Of a DNA stretch of 64,000 nucleotides, positions 45,182 to 54,469 are shown in pieces. Position numbers and translations under genes: made by a program. The notes beneath the pieces are model-generated. The model did not search any database and was not told the origin of the DNA. It saw only the letters and a list, made by a program, of their open reading frames with translations. Source of the DNA: Mesorhizobium sp. M9A.F.Ca.ET.002.03.1.2 (GTDB lineage: Bacteria; Pseudomonadota; Alphaproteobacteria; Rhizobiales; Rhizobiaceae); contig NZ_CP034443.1 of assembly GCF_003952365.1 (NCBI RefSeq), positions 4,271,001-4,335,000 of the forward strand, in the 5' to 3' direction. The first letter of the stretch is position 1; every line of letters starts with the position of its first letter.

Positions 45182-46153
45182 TTGATCAGATCAGTCGTGC
45201 GCGGCACAGGCGCCGCGCTGCCCCGCCGCATCATGAAGAATGCCGATTTCGAAGGCATGGTCGAGACCTCCGACGAGTGGATCGCCCAGCGCACCGGCAT
45301 CCGCCAGCGCCATATCGCGGCCGACGACGAGACAACGGCTTCGCTCGGCGAGGCGGCGGCGCGCGCGGCCCTCGACAATGCCGGGCTGACGCCTGATGAC
45401 ATCGATCTGATCGTGCTGGCGACCTCGACGCCCAACAACACGTTTCCGGCCACCGCCGTCGACATCCAGAACCGGCTCGGCATGCATCACGGCTTCGCCT
45501 TCGACCTGCAGGCGGTGTGCTCGGGCTTCGTCTACGCGGTGACGACCGCCGACCTCTATATCCGTGGCGGCCTGGCCAAACGCGTGCTGGTGATCGGCTC
45601 GGAAACCTTCTCGCGCATCCTCGACTGGAGCGACCGCTCGACCTGCGTCCTGTTTGGCGACGGCGCCGGCGCGATGGTGCTGGAGGCAGGAGAGGGGACG
45701 GGCAGCATTGTCGACCGCGGCGTGCTGGCGGCCAGCCTGCGCTCCGACGGGACCCACAAGGACAAGCTGTTCGTCGATGGCGGACCATCGACCACCGGAA
45801 CGGTGGGCTATCTCAGGATGGAAGGCCGCGAAGTGTTCAAGCACGCGGTCGGCATGATCACCGACGTCATCGAGGCGACATTCTCGGCTGCCGGCATCAC
45901 CGCTGAGGATCTCGACTGGTTCGTGCCGCATCAGGCCAACAAACGAATTATCGACGCTTCCGCCAAAAAGCTCGAAATAGCAGAGCAAAAGGTTGTGGTT
46001 ACGGTCGATTTGCACGGCAACACCTCGGCTGCTTCCGTGCCGCTGGCTCTGTCGGTGGCCGTCGCCGACGGCCGCATCAAGAAGGGTGACCTGGTGCTGC
46101 TCGAGGCGATGGGCGGGGGCTTCACCTGGGGCGCGGTTTTGGTTCGCTGGTAA
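45182..46153 (+). CDS. fabH: beta-ketoacyl-ACP synthase III
   Basis: A 323-aa KAS III starting fatty-acid elongation from acetyl-CoA and malonyl-ACP. The catalytic triad is Cys113 (QAVCSGF), His250 (FVPHQAN) and Asn280 (HGNTS). The start is a TTG at 45182 behind GGAAAGAG; no ATG fits the family N-terminus [16 protein letters not shown]. In operon with plsX. Confidence 0.97.
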   Translation: MIRSVVRGTGAALPRRIMKNADFEGMVETSDEWIAQRTGIRQRHIAADDETTASLGEAAARAALDNAGLTPDDIDLIVLATSTPNNTFPATAVDIQNRLGMHHGFAFDLQAVCSGFVYAVTTADLYIRGGLAKRVLVIGSETFSRILDWSDRSTCVLFGDGAGAMVLEAGEGTGSIVDRGVLAASLRSDGTHKDKLFVDGGPSTTGTVGYLRMEGREVFKHAVGMITDVIEATFSAAGITAEDLDWFVPHQANKRIIDASAKKLEIAEQKVVVTVDLHGNTSAASVPLALSVAVADGRIKKGDLVLLEAMGGGFTWGAVLVRW

Positions 46154-46256
46154 GTGCCGAACTGACAGGTTCGGTCCTTGACCTTGACGGATCAATTACT
46201 TAGGTTCTGCCGTTGCTTGTATCGATTTATGTTTTTGAGCTGATGGGACGGTTCGC

Positions 46257-46580
46257 ATGGGGGGAAAGACACTTACGCGCGCCGACCTTGCCGAAGCCGT
46301 TTACCGCAAGGTTGGCCTGTCGCGTACTGAATCGGCCGAACTGGTCGAGGCGGTTCTGGACGAGATTTGCGAAGCGATCGTTCGCGGCGAGACGGTGAAA
46401 TTGTCGTCGTTCGCAACGTTCCATGTCCGCTCCAAGAACGAGCGCATCGGGCGCAATCCCAAAACCGGCGAAGAAGTGCCGATCCTGCCGCGCCGCGTGA
46501 TGACCTTCAAGTCGTCGAATGTACTGAAGAACCGCATCCTGCGCGCCCATCAGAACAGCAAGGCCAAGGGCGGTAAGTAG
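46257..46580 (+). CDS. ihfA: integration host factor alpha subunit
   Basis: A 107-aa DNA-bending protein of the HU/IHF family. [32 protein letters not shown] is the dimerisation part and [23 protein letters not shown] the DNA-binding arm. It forms a heterodimer with IHF beta. The ATG at 46257 gives the usual N-terminus. The fabH-ihfA-merR order is the common alphaproteobacterial one. Confidence 0.96.
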   Translation: MGGKTLTRADLAEAVYRKVGLSRTESAELVEAVLDEICEAIVRGETVKLSSFATFHVRSKNERIGRNPKTGEEVPILPRRVMTFKSSNVLKNRILRAHQNSKAKGGK

Positions 46581-46706
46581 CGCCTGCTTCAAGGCTTCGG
46601 TTGAAAACAGCCGCTCCCTTTGACGCCAGGCTTGAATATTGTTTCATAAACCGCTGAAATAAAGCCTGATTCGGCAGGACAGGCCGGATCGGAATGACTC
46701 TTTGTT

Positions 46707-46756
46707 GAGCATGATCTTGTCCGAAAACCGATTCCCACTTTTCGGGATCATGCTCC
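46707..46756. repeat. dispersed GATCATGCTC-type repeat, copy 2
   Basis: A 50-base imperfect palindrome with ends GAGCATGATC and GATCATGCTC around GAAAACCGATTCCCACTTTTC. It is the same element as 29831-29878 in reverse orientation. It lies just before the merR start. Confidence 0.78.
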
Positions 46757-46774
46757 AGCGTGAGGATTTCGCCC

Positions 46775-47317
46775 ATGGACAAGAGCCCCGATGCTTTCCG
46801 CACCATCAGTGAGGTCGCAGAAGATCTCGACCTGCCGCAGCACGTGCTGCGTTTCTGGGAAACGCGTTTCAATCAGATCAAGCCGATGAAGCGCGGCGGT
46901 GGCCGCCGCTACTACCGGCCGCAGGATGTCGAACTGATCAAAGGCATCCGCCACATGCTCTACGACCAGGGCTACACGATCAAGGGCGTGCAGAAGCTGC
47001 TGCGCGAGAACGGCAACCATTTCCTGGTCGCCATCGGCAATGGCGACATGGCAGCGGTCGAGGCGATCGCGCAGCGCCGGCAGGCCGATGCGGTGCCGCT
47101 GACGCCGGCTGCCCAGCCGCGCGGCGCGGATGACGAGATGCTGGTTGGCGAGCCCAAGGTGAAACCCAGCCGGCGCTTTTTCGGCATTGGCAAGACCGAC
47201 GACGAAGGCCCGGTGCAACCGGGCACGTCGAAACTCTCGCGTGACAATCGCGCTTTGCTGCAGGAGGCGCTGTTCGACCTTCTGGAGTGCAAGCGCCTGC
47301 TCGATCAGGTGCGCTGA
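46775..47317 (+). CDS. MerR-family transcriptional regulator
   Basis: A 180-aa regulator with an N-terminal MerR helix-turn-helix ([25 protein letters not shown]) and a wing [22 protein letters not shown]. The C-terminal part has no metal-binding cysteines, so it is not a metal sensor of the classical kind. It is the MerR protein that usually follows ihfA in rhizobia. ATG 46775 is preferred over an in-frame GTG at 46760. A partial copy of the CGCGACGCGCTTTAA repeat arm adjoins its stop. Confidence 0.9.
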   Translation: MDKSPDAFRTISEVAEDLDLPQHVLRFWETRFNQIKPMKRGGGRRYYRPQDVELIKGIRHMLYDQGYTIKGVQKLLRENGNHFLVAIGNGDMAAVEAIAQRRQADAVPLTPAAQPRGADDEMLVGEPKVKPSRRFFGIGKTDDEGPVQPGTSKLSRDNRALLQEALFDLLECKRLLDQVR

Positions 47318-47358
47318 CGCGACGCGCTTTAAGAGCCGATCGATCGCGGGCAGAAACC

Positions 47359-47383
47359 GGAACTGCTTCCGGAATCATGCGTT
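47359..47383 (+). promoter_or_regulatory. EcfG-type (general stress response) promoter
   Basis: GGAAC at 47359-47363 followed after exactly 16 bases by CGTT at 47380-47383 matches the alphaproteobacterial EcfG consensus. It lies 27 bases upstream of the start codon at 47410, a good distance for a short leader. Confidence 0.75.
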
Positions 47384-47409
47384 CCTTCCGCAAAGGAAGG
47401 ACGTACATC

Positions 47410-47748
47410 ATGACATTATTTTCCACCCTCTCCGACATCGATCTTGAAAAGCAGGTCGCGGCCCTTTCCAGGGAACTGGCGGCGTTGAGGAAAGCCGTGT
47501 CCAGGCGGGGCGGCTCCTACTACGAGGATGGGCGTGACGCCGCATCGGGCTATTATTCGGATATTGCCGAGCGCTTCAGCGACGCTCTGCCCGCGATCAG
47601 GAAGCAAGGCAGAGCGATCGAGAAGACGGCGCGCGATCATCCGGCGACAGCGGCTGCTGTCGGGCTGGTTGTGGTCGGGCTCGTCGCCAGCCTGTTCCTC
47701 AGCCGGCAGCAGAAAACGTCGCGAGCGACATCGAGATCGGCACGTTGA
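47410..47748 (+). CDS. small tail-anchored membrane protein, DUF883-like
   Basis: A 112-aa protein. A charged N-terminal helix (LEKQVAALSRELAALRKAV) precedes a Tyr-rich link, an amphipathic stretch and one C-terminal membrane helix (ATAAAVGLVVVGLVASLFLS) with a basic tail. This resembles ElaB/YqjD-type ribosome- or membrane-associated stress proteins, though not closely enough for a firm family call. The EcfG promoter upstream suggests stress induction. GGAAGG precedes the ATG. Confidence 0.83.
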   Translation: MTLFSTLSDIDLEKQVAALSRELAALRKAVSRRGGSYYEDGRDAASGYYSDIAERFSDALPAIRKQGRAIEKTARDHPATAAAVGLVVVGLVASLFLSRQQKTSRATSRSAR

Positions 47749-47756
47749 GACAAAAG

Positions 47757-47791
47757 AAAATGGCGGCCGTCCGCGGACGGCCGCCATTTTT
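47757..47791. terminator. bidirectional terminator
   Basis: AAAATGGCGGCCGTCC pairs perfectly with GGACGGCCGCCATTTT (16 bp, GC in the centre). A-run and T-run flanks make it work for both convergent genes. Confidence 0.92.
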
Positions 47792-47806
47792 GTCGACGAC
47801 AGTCGA

Positions 47807-48082
47807 TCAGCGCGCGAGCCTGATCTTGCCCTTCGTGCCGACCTGAGTGGTCTGGTAGCACTTGCCATAGACGGTGCCGGAGGAATCAGTGCCGTCAACG
47901 TATTTGCCCTTGCAGTCGAGCTGCAGCACCATACAGGGGCCGTGACCCTTGCAGACAGCGCCGCCGCCGCTCGGAATGGTGCCGTCGGCGAAGGCCGAGC
48001 TCGGAACGGAAATCGAGCCGAAGGCCGAGACGACGATGGCCGCGGCGAGCGAAAGGCGCTTGAAGTTCGAGATATTGGTCAT
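47807..48082 (-). CDS. small secreted cysteine-containing protein (91 aa)
   Basis: A signal peptide (residues 1-32, LAAAIVVSAFGSISVPSSAFA) precedes a mature part of about 59 residues with four cysteines in VCKGHGPCMVLQLDCKGKYV and GKCYQTT, probably two disulfides. It ends RLAR. I do not recognise the family. AAGGAAATG precedes the ATG, and a short upstream reading frame overlaps it. Confidence 0.77.
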   Translation of the reverse strand: MTNISNFKRLSLAAAIVVSAFGSISVPSSAFADGTIPSGGGAVCKGHGPCMVLQLDCKGKYVDGTDSSGTVYGKCYQTTQVGTKGKIRLAR

Positions 48083-48159
48083 TTGAGCATTTCCTTCTCT
48101 GGATCGAGGATCGCCGTCCTGGCGTCCTTCTGGTTGGGGATCGCCTTCTTGGCGTCCAT
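48079..48159 (-). CDS. possible 26-aa upstream ORF coupled to the secreted protein
   Basis: ATG at 48159 opens MDAKKAIPNQKDARTAILDP and ends in a TGA that overlaps the ATG of the 91-aa gene (ATGA). An in-frame stop lies close upstream, so the frame is bounded. The region carries two 20-base near-identical direct repeats (48108-48127 and 48138-48157). No clear ribosome binding site. It may be a leader peptide or chance. Confidence 0.35.
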   Translation of the reverse strand: MDAKKAIPNQKDARTAILDPEKEMLK

Positions 48160-48539
48160 GCCATCTTGGTGCGGCTCTCAGAGGAAAGGTTCACACGTGC
48201 GTTCAGAAAAATTCGCGGCCCCTGACGCGTTTGCGCTTGCATCAAGTTCCCGCTGCTGATCCGATCTCTCAAAACGGCTGGCGGCCAGTGACAGTCGCTT
48301 GACGAGCGAGCGGCTCGGAGCCGTCAAACAGGTCGGCGATCGGCCAGTCGAACGAACCCGGTCGGAATGGCATCCCGCGCCGGCGTCGCTGCGGCCTATG
48401 CCAAGTCTGCACTGGTCGGTATCACGATGCCGTGACGGTTTTTTTGGTGCTTGGCAAATCGTTAATGACCGGGCATTCTCGCAACCGTTCCAGGCAACAT
48501 CATTATTTGATCAAACTCTTTCAGCCCATGGAGTTGCCA
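48160..48539. other. gene-free gap
   Basis: No gene is supported in this divergent gap of about 380 bases. It should hold the promoters of the secreted protein (leftward) and the XRE protein (rightward). I see no clear hexamers or repeats. Confidence 0.4.
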
Positions 48540-48824
48540 ATGCCCCACATAGCAAAAAAAGAGCCCATCTCCGAACTGGCGGCAATCGAAGCTGTGCCTG
48601 ATCACAGCGCCCTCAGAGCCATCCGGGAAACCAGGGGATACAGCATGGAAGAGCTGTCCCTGACGTGCGGCCTGGCGGTCGATGAGATCGCGGACATCGA
48701 AAACGGCAGGAGTGCCGACCCGTCGAAGCTTCGACGAATAGCCTCTGCGCTTCGGCTTCCGGAAAACGCGCTGATCGATACAGCCGTTCTGGCACAATCC
48801 GCGGAAAATCGACCCGTCTCGTAA
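48540..48824 (+). CDS. XRE-family helix-turn-helix protein (94 aa)
   Basis: A small DNA-binding protein. The helix-turn-helix is LRAIRETRGYSMEELSLTCGLAVDEIADIENGRSADPSKLRRIASALRL. An N-terminal arm (MPHIAKKEPISELAAIE) precedes it; there is no effector domain. GGAG lies six bases before the ATG at 48540; ATG 48528 is an alternative. No toxin or phage gene is adjacent, though a decayed tRNA-linked element lies next to it. Confidence 0.8.
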   Translation: MPHIAKKEPISELAAIEAVPDHSALRAIRETRGYSMEELSLTCGLAVDEIADIENGRSADPSKLRRIASALRLPENALIDTAVLAQSAENRPVS

Positions 48825-48851
48825 CAGCGACACCAGAGTATCTGCTCAACA

Positions 48852-48884
48852 TGGTCGGAGCGGCCGAATTCGAACCGGCGAGCT
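48852..48884 (-). repeat. degraded copy of the tRNA-Pro 3' end
   Basis: TGGTCGGAGCGGCCGAATTC... matches 49386-49418, the 3' end of tRNA-Pro, at about 30 of 33 bases, then similarity fades. No matching 5' half of a tRNA can be found nearby, so it is not a functional tRNA. Position and orientation fit an old attachment-site copy. Confidence 0.75.
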
Positions 48885-49385
48885 CTCGACCCCGGATCGC
48901 ATGGCCGTTTTTGCGGCCGGTCCAACGGCGGCGGCCGCCTTCGAGAAGGGGGCCGCCCGCCATGGTCGGTGGAATTGCGCCGCAGCGCGTCCGTGCGGGA
49001 AGCAAGAACAAAGGGTGACCGGCGCTGCAGGTATAGGGGATGCCTGGCGGCGCCGGTCAGGCGAAAGTTAGGCACTCCCGCACCTAAAGATAGCTGAGTC
49101 CTGACGTGCGTCATGCGCGCTCATGGGAGTATTTGCCGGCTACATTCGATGCCGGTTTCGGTGGGCCACCCACACCTGATCCCCCATTTGGTTTCGATAT
49201 CGATCGCGTGTGATACCAAAAAGGCTGAGCTGGTGGTGGGCTTGACGCGAACTGATCGGCTGGAGGGCGCGGCTCCAAAAAGCCACGGTGGCCGGAAAGG
49301 AAAGGCCTCGAAGGCCCTAATTTCCCGTTCTCGCGCGTCCCTAGTTTCCCCGGATTTCAATAAGCCTTGGGCTTCAAGGACTTAA
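48885..49385. other. gene-free remnant next to tRNA-Pro
   Basis: About 500 bases without a convincing gene; the frames present lack family features or ribosome binding sites. It is bracketed by the tRNA-Pro 3' end and its degraded copy and may be what is left of an integrated element. Confidence 0.45.
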
Positions 49386-49462
<77 letters not shown>

Positions 49463-49498
49463 GACCGGTCGCGATGTATCGTGATAACCCGGTTCCGG

Positions 49499-50788
49499 TC
49501 AACCGAATTCGGCGGCTTTTCTGCCAGATGGAATTGCAGCCGCCGGCATGGGCTGCGCCGCCGGCCTTAATTGCCGCTGATGGCGGTATTCGAGCGCGAT
49601 GGCGCCCCAGATCAGTCCGAGCAGCAGATAGACATGGCGCCAATGATCGATGTCGATGAAGGTGCCCAAGCCGATATTGCCGATGAAGGCGACATAGGCG
49701 CACAGAAGATAGGGCTGCCACGGCCTGTCGCGCAGGAGAATGCGGAAGCCGGCGGCGATCGTCCAGCACGTCAGCGTCAGGAACGACACGAAGCCGAGCC
49801 AGCCATAGTCCATCAGCATCTTCAGCCAGATGTCGTGCGTGTCCTCGCCGAAAATCGTGCCGAAGACGAGCGGGCCGATGCCGAGCGGATGCTCCAGCGC
49901 CATCTGGAAACCGATCGTGTAGCGGGCGAAGCGGCCGAGGCGGGCGGTGTCATAACTCTGCTCCAGCTGGGCGCGGCTGGAAAACATCTCCGAGACGCCC
50001 GGCAGCTGCAGGATGACAAGCATCGCGACGACCAGCAGCGAGATGGCGGCGACGGTCATGACGACGACACGCAGCCGGAACATGCCGCTGGCGCTCTGCA
50101 GGAACAGAGCGCCGGTGAGCAGGATCGCCGCAACGCCGAACATGCCCCAGGCGCCGCGCGAGAAGGAGAAGAAAATGCCGGCCGTGATGATCAGCAGCGG
50201 CACCGCCAGCAAGGGCATGCGTGAGACTGGGCCTGTCAGCAGGAGATGGAGCAGGTAGATGCCGGGCAGCACCAGGAACGGCCCGAACACGTTCGGATCC
50301 TGGAAGGCGCCCGTGGCGCGGTCGTACTTGGTGAAGATCTCCGCCCCAGGGAAGGCATGGAAATAGCCTGCTATACCAAGCATCGAGGTCAGCACCGCCG
50401 ACATCACATAGGCCAGGAAGATCGACCGGTAGAGACTGGGCTGGACCGATGTCACCGAGGCGAAGAAAGCCGCGGTGAAGGCAAGGAACAGCGACACCGA
50501 GAGATAGAGCGGGGTGCTGGCAATATCCGACATCTGGGTCATCGAGATCATGCCGCCGATGTTCATGATCACCAAGAGCACCAGCAGCGGCGCCGCCGCG
50601 CGCGATATGCGCAGGCCGAACAGGGTCCACACCGCCATCAGCCCGGCCATGTAGAGGTCGTATGGCGCCGGCTCGTCGATGACGAAACCGGACAGGAAGA
50701 CGCCGAGGAAAACCGCGCCCGACGCAATCAGCGCGATCAGCTTGGCGTTGACCACGGCCGGCGGCAGTTCGCGCGTGACGGCGCTCAA
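49499..50788 (-). CDS. O-antigen ligase/polymerase (Wzy-like) membrane protein
   Basis: A 429-aa protein with about 11 membrane helices and a long periplasmic loop containing RLGRFARYTIGFQMALEHPLGIGPLVFGTIFGEDTHDIWLKM, typical of Wzy_C-domain polymerases and ligases. It should join repeat units of the exopolysaccharide in the periplasm. Its start is a TTG at 50788 overlapping the stop of the upstream transferase (TTGA). Last gene of the leftward polysaccharide operon. Confidence 0.88.
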   Translation of the reverse strand: MSAVTRELPPAVVNAKLIALIASGAVFLGVFLSGFVIDEPAPYDLYMAGLMAVWTLFGLRISRAAAPLLVLLVIMNIGGMISMTQMSDIASTPLYLSVSLFLAFTAAFFASVTSVQPSLYRSIFLAYVMSAVLTSMLGIAGYFHAFPGAEIFTKYDRATGAFQDPNVFGPFLVLPGIYLLHLLLTGPVSRMPLLAVPLLIITAGIFFSFSRGAWGMFGVAAILLTGALFLQSASGMFRLRVVVMTVAAISLLVVAMLVILQLPGVSEMFSSRAQLEQSYDTARLGRFARYTIGFQMALEHPLGIGPLVFGTIFGEDTHDIWLKMLMDYGWLGFVSFLTLTCWTIAAGFRILLRDRPWQPYLLCAYVAFIGNIGLGTFIDIDHWRHVYLLLGLIWGAIALEYRHQRQLRPAAQPMPAAAIPSGRKAAEFG

Positions 50789-52320
50789 TAGGCGTTTTCC
50801 GTATTGAGCAACCGGACCGGTGTCAGGAACAGGATCCTCAGATCGAACAGCAGCGACCAGTTCTCGATGTAATAGAGGTCGTACTCCGTCCGCATGCGTA
50901 TCTTCTCGTTGGTGTCCATCTCGCCGCGCCAGCCATTGATCTGCGCCCAGCCGGTGACGCCGGGCTTGACCTTGTGGCGTGCGAAATAGCCGTCGACCAC
51001 CTCATTGTAGAGGAGATTGTGCGACTGGGCGGCAATGGCGTGCGGGCGCGGGCCGACCAGCGACAGCGAACCGAAAAGCGAATTGAAGAACTGCGGCAAC
51101 TCGTCGATCGAGGTCTTGCGGATGAAGCGGCCGACGCGGGTGACGCGCGGGTCGTTCTTGGTCACCGTCTGCTTGGCCGTCGGGTCCGCCTTGTCCGTAT
51201 ACATCGAGCGGAACTTGTAGACCTCGATGACCTCATTGTTGAAGCCGTGCCGCTTCTGGTGGAACAGCACCGGTCCCTTGCTGTCGAGCTTGATGGCGAT
51301 CGCGGTCGCCAGCATGACCGGCGAGAACACGATGATGCCGATGATCGAGAAGACGATGTCGAAGGCGCGCTTGGCGACCGAATCCCAGTCGTTGATCGGC
51401 TTGTCGAAGATATCGAGCATCGGCACGGAGCCGATGTAGGAATAGGAGCGCGGCCGGAACTGCAGCGCGTTCGAATGCGCCGATAGCCGGATATCGACCG
51501 GCAGCACCCACAGCTTCTTCAAAAGCTGCAGGACGCGCGATTCGGCGGTCAGCGGCAGCGACACGATCAGCATGTCGATGCGGGCGATGCGGGCGAACTC
51601 GATGAGCTCGGAAACGGTGCCGAGCTTCGGGTAGCCGGCGACGATGGGTGGCGAGCGCTTGTCGCCGCGGTCGTCGAAGATGCCGCAGATGCGGATGTCG
51701 TTGTAAGGCTGCTTTTCGACGGAGCGGATCAGGACTTCCGCCGCCGTGCCGCCGCCGACGATGACGGCGCGACGCTCCATGCGCCCGTCGCGCGCCCAGC
51801 GCCGGATCAGCTTGGACATCATGAGCCTGAGGCCGAAGATCAGCACGAAACCGACGACGAACCAGGTGCCGAAAAGCAGGCGCGAGTAATCCTCCGACAT
51901 CTTCATGATGAATGCCGTCAGTGCCATCAGGGCAAAGGTGCCGGCCCAGACCAGCAGGAGACGGCCGAAATTGGCAATCGGCCGCATCAGCGAGACGATC
52001 TGGTAGCAGTCGGTGACGTCGAACAGCACCACGGCGAGGAACGAGGCGGCGGCGATCGTCAGCGGATATTGCCAGGCGAGATGGTTGAAGAAGCCGACAT
52101 AATGGAGATAGAGGCTGAGACCTGACAGGAACAGCAGCGCGAATTCGACCATGCGCAGGACGCCGCTGACCATGATCGGCGACATGGTATCGCGCCGGTA
52201 CTGCGTCGCGACCTGACGGGCGACGTCATTCATGCCGCCGGACGTCGGGCTCTCGGGAGGACCGTCGAATTTACGCACCGCCTCTATCGAAAAGCGGCGC
52301 GCGGGGTCGATCTCGTTCAT
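50785..52320 (-). CDS. undecaprenyl-phosphate sugar phosphotransferase (WcaJ/ExoY-like)
   Basis: A 511-aa polyprenyl glycosylphosphotransferase. Four or five N-terminal helices precede a Rossmann-like region (AVIVGGGTAAEVLIRSV). The catalytic C-terminal domain runs KRAFDIVFSIIGIIVFSPVML, LFHQKRHGFNN, YKFRSMYTD and RVTRVGRFIRKTSIDELPQF. It puts the first sugar phosphate on undecaprenyl phosphate. Coupled to the polymerase gene by overlap; 89 bases after the GT4 gene. Confidence 0.94.
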   Translation of the reverse strand: MNEIDPARRFSIEAVRKFDGPPESPTSGGMNDVARQVATQYRRDTMSPIMVSGVLRMVEFALLFLSGLSLYLHYVGFFNHLAWQYPLTIAAASFLAVVLFDVTDCYQIVSLMRPIANFGRLLLVWAGTFALMALTAFIMKMSEDYSRLLFGTWFVVGFVLIFGLRLMMSKLIRRWARDGRMERRAVIVGGGTAAEVLIRSVEKQPYNDIRICGIFDDRGDKRSPPIVAGYPKLGTVSELIEFARIARIDMLIVSLPLTAESRVLQLLKKLWVLPVDIRLSAHSNALQFRPRSYSYIGSVPMLDIFDKPINDWDSVAKRAFDIVFSIIGIIVFSPVMLATAIAIKLDSKGPVLFHQKRHGFNNEVIEVYKFRSMYTDKADPTAKQTVTKNDPRVTRVGRFIRKTSIDELPQFFNSLFGSLSLVGPRPHAIAAQSHNLLYNEVVDGYFARHKVKPGVTGWAQINGWRGEMDTNEKIRMRTEYDLYYIENWSLLFDLRILFLTPVRLLNTENAY

Positions 52321-52409
52321 GGTGTATCCGCAAAGCTTCCCTCAGGTGAGTAGCAAAAGAGAGCTAAGAAACCCTTGAAACAACTGGTGGCTTTGGAGCG
52401 GCTTTGGGG

Positions 52410-53540
52410 TTAGCGCTTGAGCGCGGCGAAATAGGCCGTCTCGATCGCGCCGGCCATCACGTCGGCGCCGAATCGCGCCTTGAGGTTGATGGTATCGGGC
52501 ATCAGGTTGCCGTAGCCTTTGAGGTCGGCCAGCGCCGCACTCATCTTGTCGCCGAGTTCGCGCGGATCGGGCCGGATCAGCGCAGGAGAACCGGCGCCCA
52601 GGATTTCCGGTATGCCGCCGACGGCGGTGGCGATCATCGATTTGCCGGCGGCGAGCGTCTCCAGCACGATGTAGGGCATGGCTTCCGCGCGCGAGGGAAC
52701 GACGACCAACTCGGCCAGCGCGAAGGCTTCGCGCGCCGGCATCGGCGGCAGGAAGCGCATATGGCCTTCGAGCCCGAGCCGCTTCACTTGTGCATGGTAG
52801 CGCGGCAGGTCGTCGCCGTCCCCGACCATCACCGCTTTCAACGGGCGGCCGAGCCGCGTTGCGGCAAGAACCAGCGCATCGATGAAGATGTCCGGTCCCT
52901 TGAGGTCGCGCATCATGCCGATATAGAGGACATCGGCTGCATTCCGCTCGACCCGCACCGGCTCGAACTCGGCGGCGCGTAGCCCGTTGTAGACAAGGTT
53001 GTTCGGGATGGGTGGTTCGCCGACCTTCCTGCGATATGTCTGCCTTTCATAATCGGAGACAAACAGAAGATAGTCGGTGAAACGCGCCATGAACCGTTCG
53101 AGCGCGAAGAACAGCTTGCCCGTGGCGGTCGTCTCGTCATAGTGGAGAGAGCCGCCATGAGGCGAATAAAGGCGGGCTACGCGAGACCTTGATACCCGCA
53201 ACAATGAGCCGAACAGGCGGGCATAGGCGCCACCCTTGGCGCCGTGCCCGTGGAGCACGTCCGGCCGCAATTCCTTGATGATCCCAAAGGTGCGCCAGGC
53301 TGAGGCGAGGTCGCCCGGCCCGACATGTCGCTGCATCGGCGTGCGATGGATGCCGAGCGCCATTGTGCCTTTCATCTGTTCGAACAGATGTTCCTCGAAA
53401 TCGCCGCCCGTCGTCGAATCGCAGACGATGCCGACGGAATGCCCAGCGGCTACCTGCGCCTCGGTCAGGTCGCGCACGTGACGAAAAATCCCTCCGACAG
53501 GTGAGCGGAAGCAGTGGACGATCCTGAGAGTGTCCGCCAC
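52410..53540 (-). CDS. family 4 glycosyltransferase
   Basis: A 376-aa GT-B-fold transferase. GGIFRHVRDLTEAQVAAGH at the N-terminus, HGHGAKGGAYARLF and the C-terminal donor site PSRAEAMPYIVLETLAAGKSMIATAVGGIPEIL are GT4 features. It adds a sugar to the lipid-linked repeat unit. It starts 6 bases after the export gene stop. Confidence 0.93.
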   Translation of the reverse strand: MADTLRIVHCFRSPVGGIFRHVRDLTEAQVAAGHSVGIVCDSTTGGDFEEHLFEQMKGTMALGIHRTPMQRHVGPGDLASAWRTFGIIKELRPDVLHGHGAKGGAYARLFGSLLRVSRSRVARLYSPHGGSLHYDETTATGKLFFALERFMARFTDYLLFVSDYERQTYRRKVGEPPIPNNLVYNGLRAAEFEPVRVERNAADVLYIGMMRDLKGPDIFIDALVLAATRLGRPLKAVMVGDGDDLPRYHAQVKRLGLEGHMRFLPPMPAREAFALAELVVVPSRAEAMPYIVLETLAAGKSMIATAVGGIPEILGAGSPALIRPDPRELGDKMSAALADLKGYGNLMPDTINLKARFGADVMAGAIETAYFAALKR

Positions 53541-53546
53541 GTGGGT

Positions 53547-54110
53547 CTAGAACAGGCGTTCGCGGACGTAGATCGTATCGCCGGGCAGAAGCGGGTCGGA
53601 GGTCGGCACGCGACCGGTCATGACCTTGCCGTTGATGTCGCGGGTGATGTCGACGCTTTCCTGGTTGGCGCGCGGGCTGAACCCGCCGGCGATGGCAATC
53701 GCCTTCTGCACGGTCAGGCCGGGAACATAGGAATACTGGCCCGCGGCACCGACTTCGCCCATGATGAAGATCGGCCGGTACCGGTCGATCTCGACCGAAA
53801 CGTCCGGGTCGCGCAGGTAGCCTTGGCGCAATTTGTCGGCGATCTCGCCTTCGAGTTGATGTGCAGTGTGGCCGCGCGCCGGCACGGCGCCGACGAGCGG
53901 GATGGACAGGTAGCCGGACTGGTCGACGCTGTAGATGTTGGTCAATCCTTCCTGCTCGAACACGGTGACGCGGACCCGGTCGCCGGCGCCGAGGCGATAG
54001 GGCTGGTCGAGCGTTTTATGAAAGGCTGCCGGCGCCGGCCGGTAGCTGGAGCAGCCGGCAAGCAACGACACGGTGAGCAGCGCGCGGAAGAGGGAAGCAG
54101 TGCTTTTCAT
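53547..54110 (-). CDS. polysaccharide export lipoprotein (Wza-like)
   Basis: A 187-aa outer-membrane polysaccharide export protein. The signal peptide ends in lipobox LLAGC (Cys20). The Poly_export domain (LGAGDRVRVTVFEQEGLTNIYSVDQSGYLSIPLVGAV) is followed by one SLBB motif (GEVGAAGQYSYVPGLTVQKAIAIAGGF). It is shorter than E. coli Wza and lacks its C-terminal helix, as in rhizobial ExoF-like forms. First gene of the leftward operon. Confidence 0.92.
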   Translation of the reverse strand: MKSTASLFRALLTVSLLAGCSSYRPAPAAFHKTLDQPYRLGAGDRVRVTVFEQEGLTNIYSVDQSGYLSIPLVGAVPARGHTAHQLEGEIADKLRQGYLRDPDVSVEIDRYRPIFIMGEVGAAGQYSYVPGLTVQKAIAIAGGFSPRANQESVDITRDINGKVMTGRVPTSDPLLPGDTIYVRERLF

Positions 54111-54348
54111 GACCGGACACGTACCTTCGACTGGCCGCCGTTACACCGCGGCAAACCCTGAGGATCGGGGTCCGTTATCGTCCCGTTAGGGTTAATGGCC
54201 GGTAAAGGCGCGCTGCCGAAGTGGCGGCAACGGATGAAAGATGGCCGATTCTGATGCTTTTGTTGCCGCTTGCCAGTAAACCCTAACAGAGGCTTATCGC
54301 GATATTAACGGCTGAGTTACCATAGTTGTTTACGGTGCATCGTGACCA

Positions 54349-54452
54349 ATGCATGTCGCCCAAAGTGCGCAGCGGTTTTGGGATAACGGCATGCATGAAA
54401 ACAAGACCTTAAAGCGCGTCGCATGAATCTGTTCAAACGCGACGCGCTTTAA
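54349..54452. repeat. 104-bp two-hairpin dispersed repeat, copy 2
   Basis: Same element as 30607-30710 in the same orientation: ATGCATGTCG hairpin, then AAGCGCGTCGC...GCGACGCGCTT hairpin. It lies in the divergent promoter region between the export gene and the co-polymerase gene, ending 17 bases before the latter's start. Confidence 0.88.
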
Positions 54453-54469
54453 GTACCGGAGCAGGATGC

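Noticed and set aside
49113..49385. 90-aa frame next to tRNA-Pro
   Set aside because: No ribosome binding site or recognisable features; probably remnant DNA.
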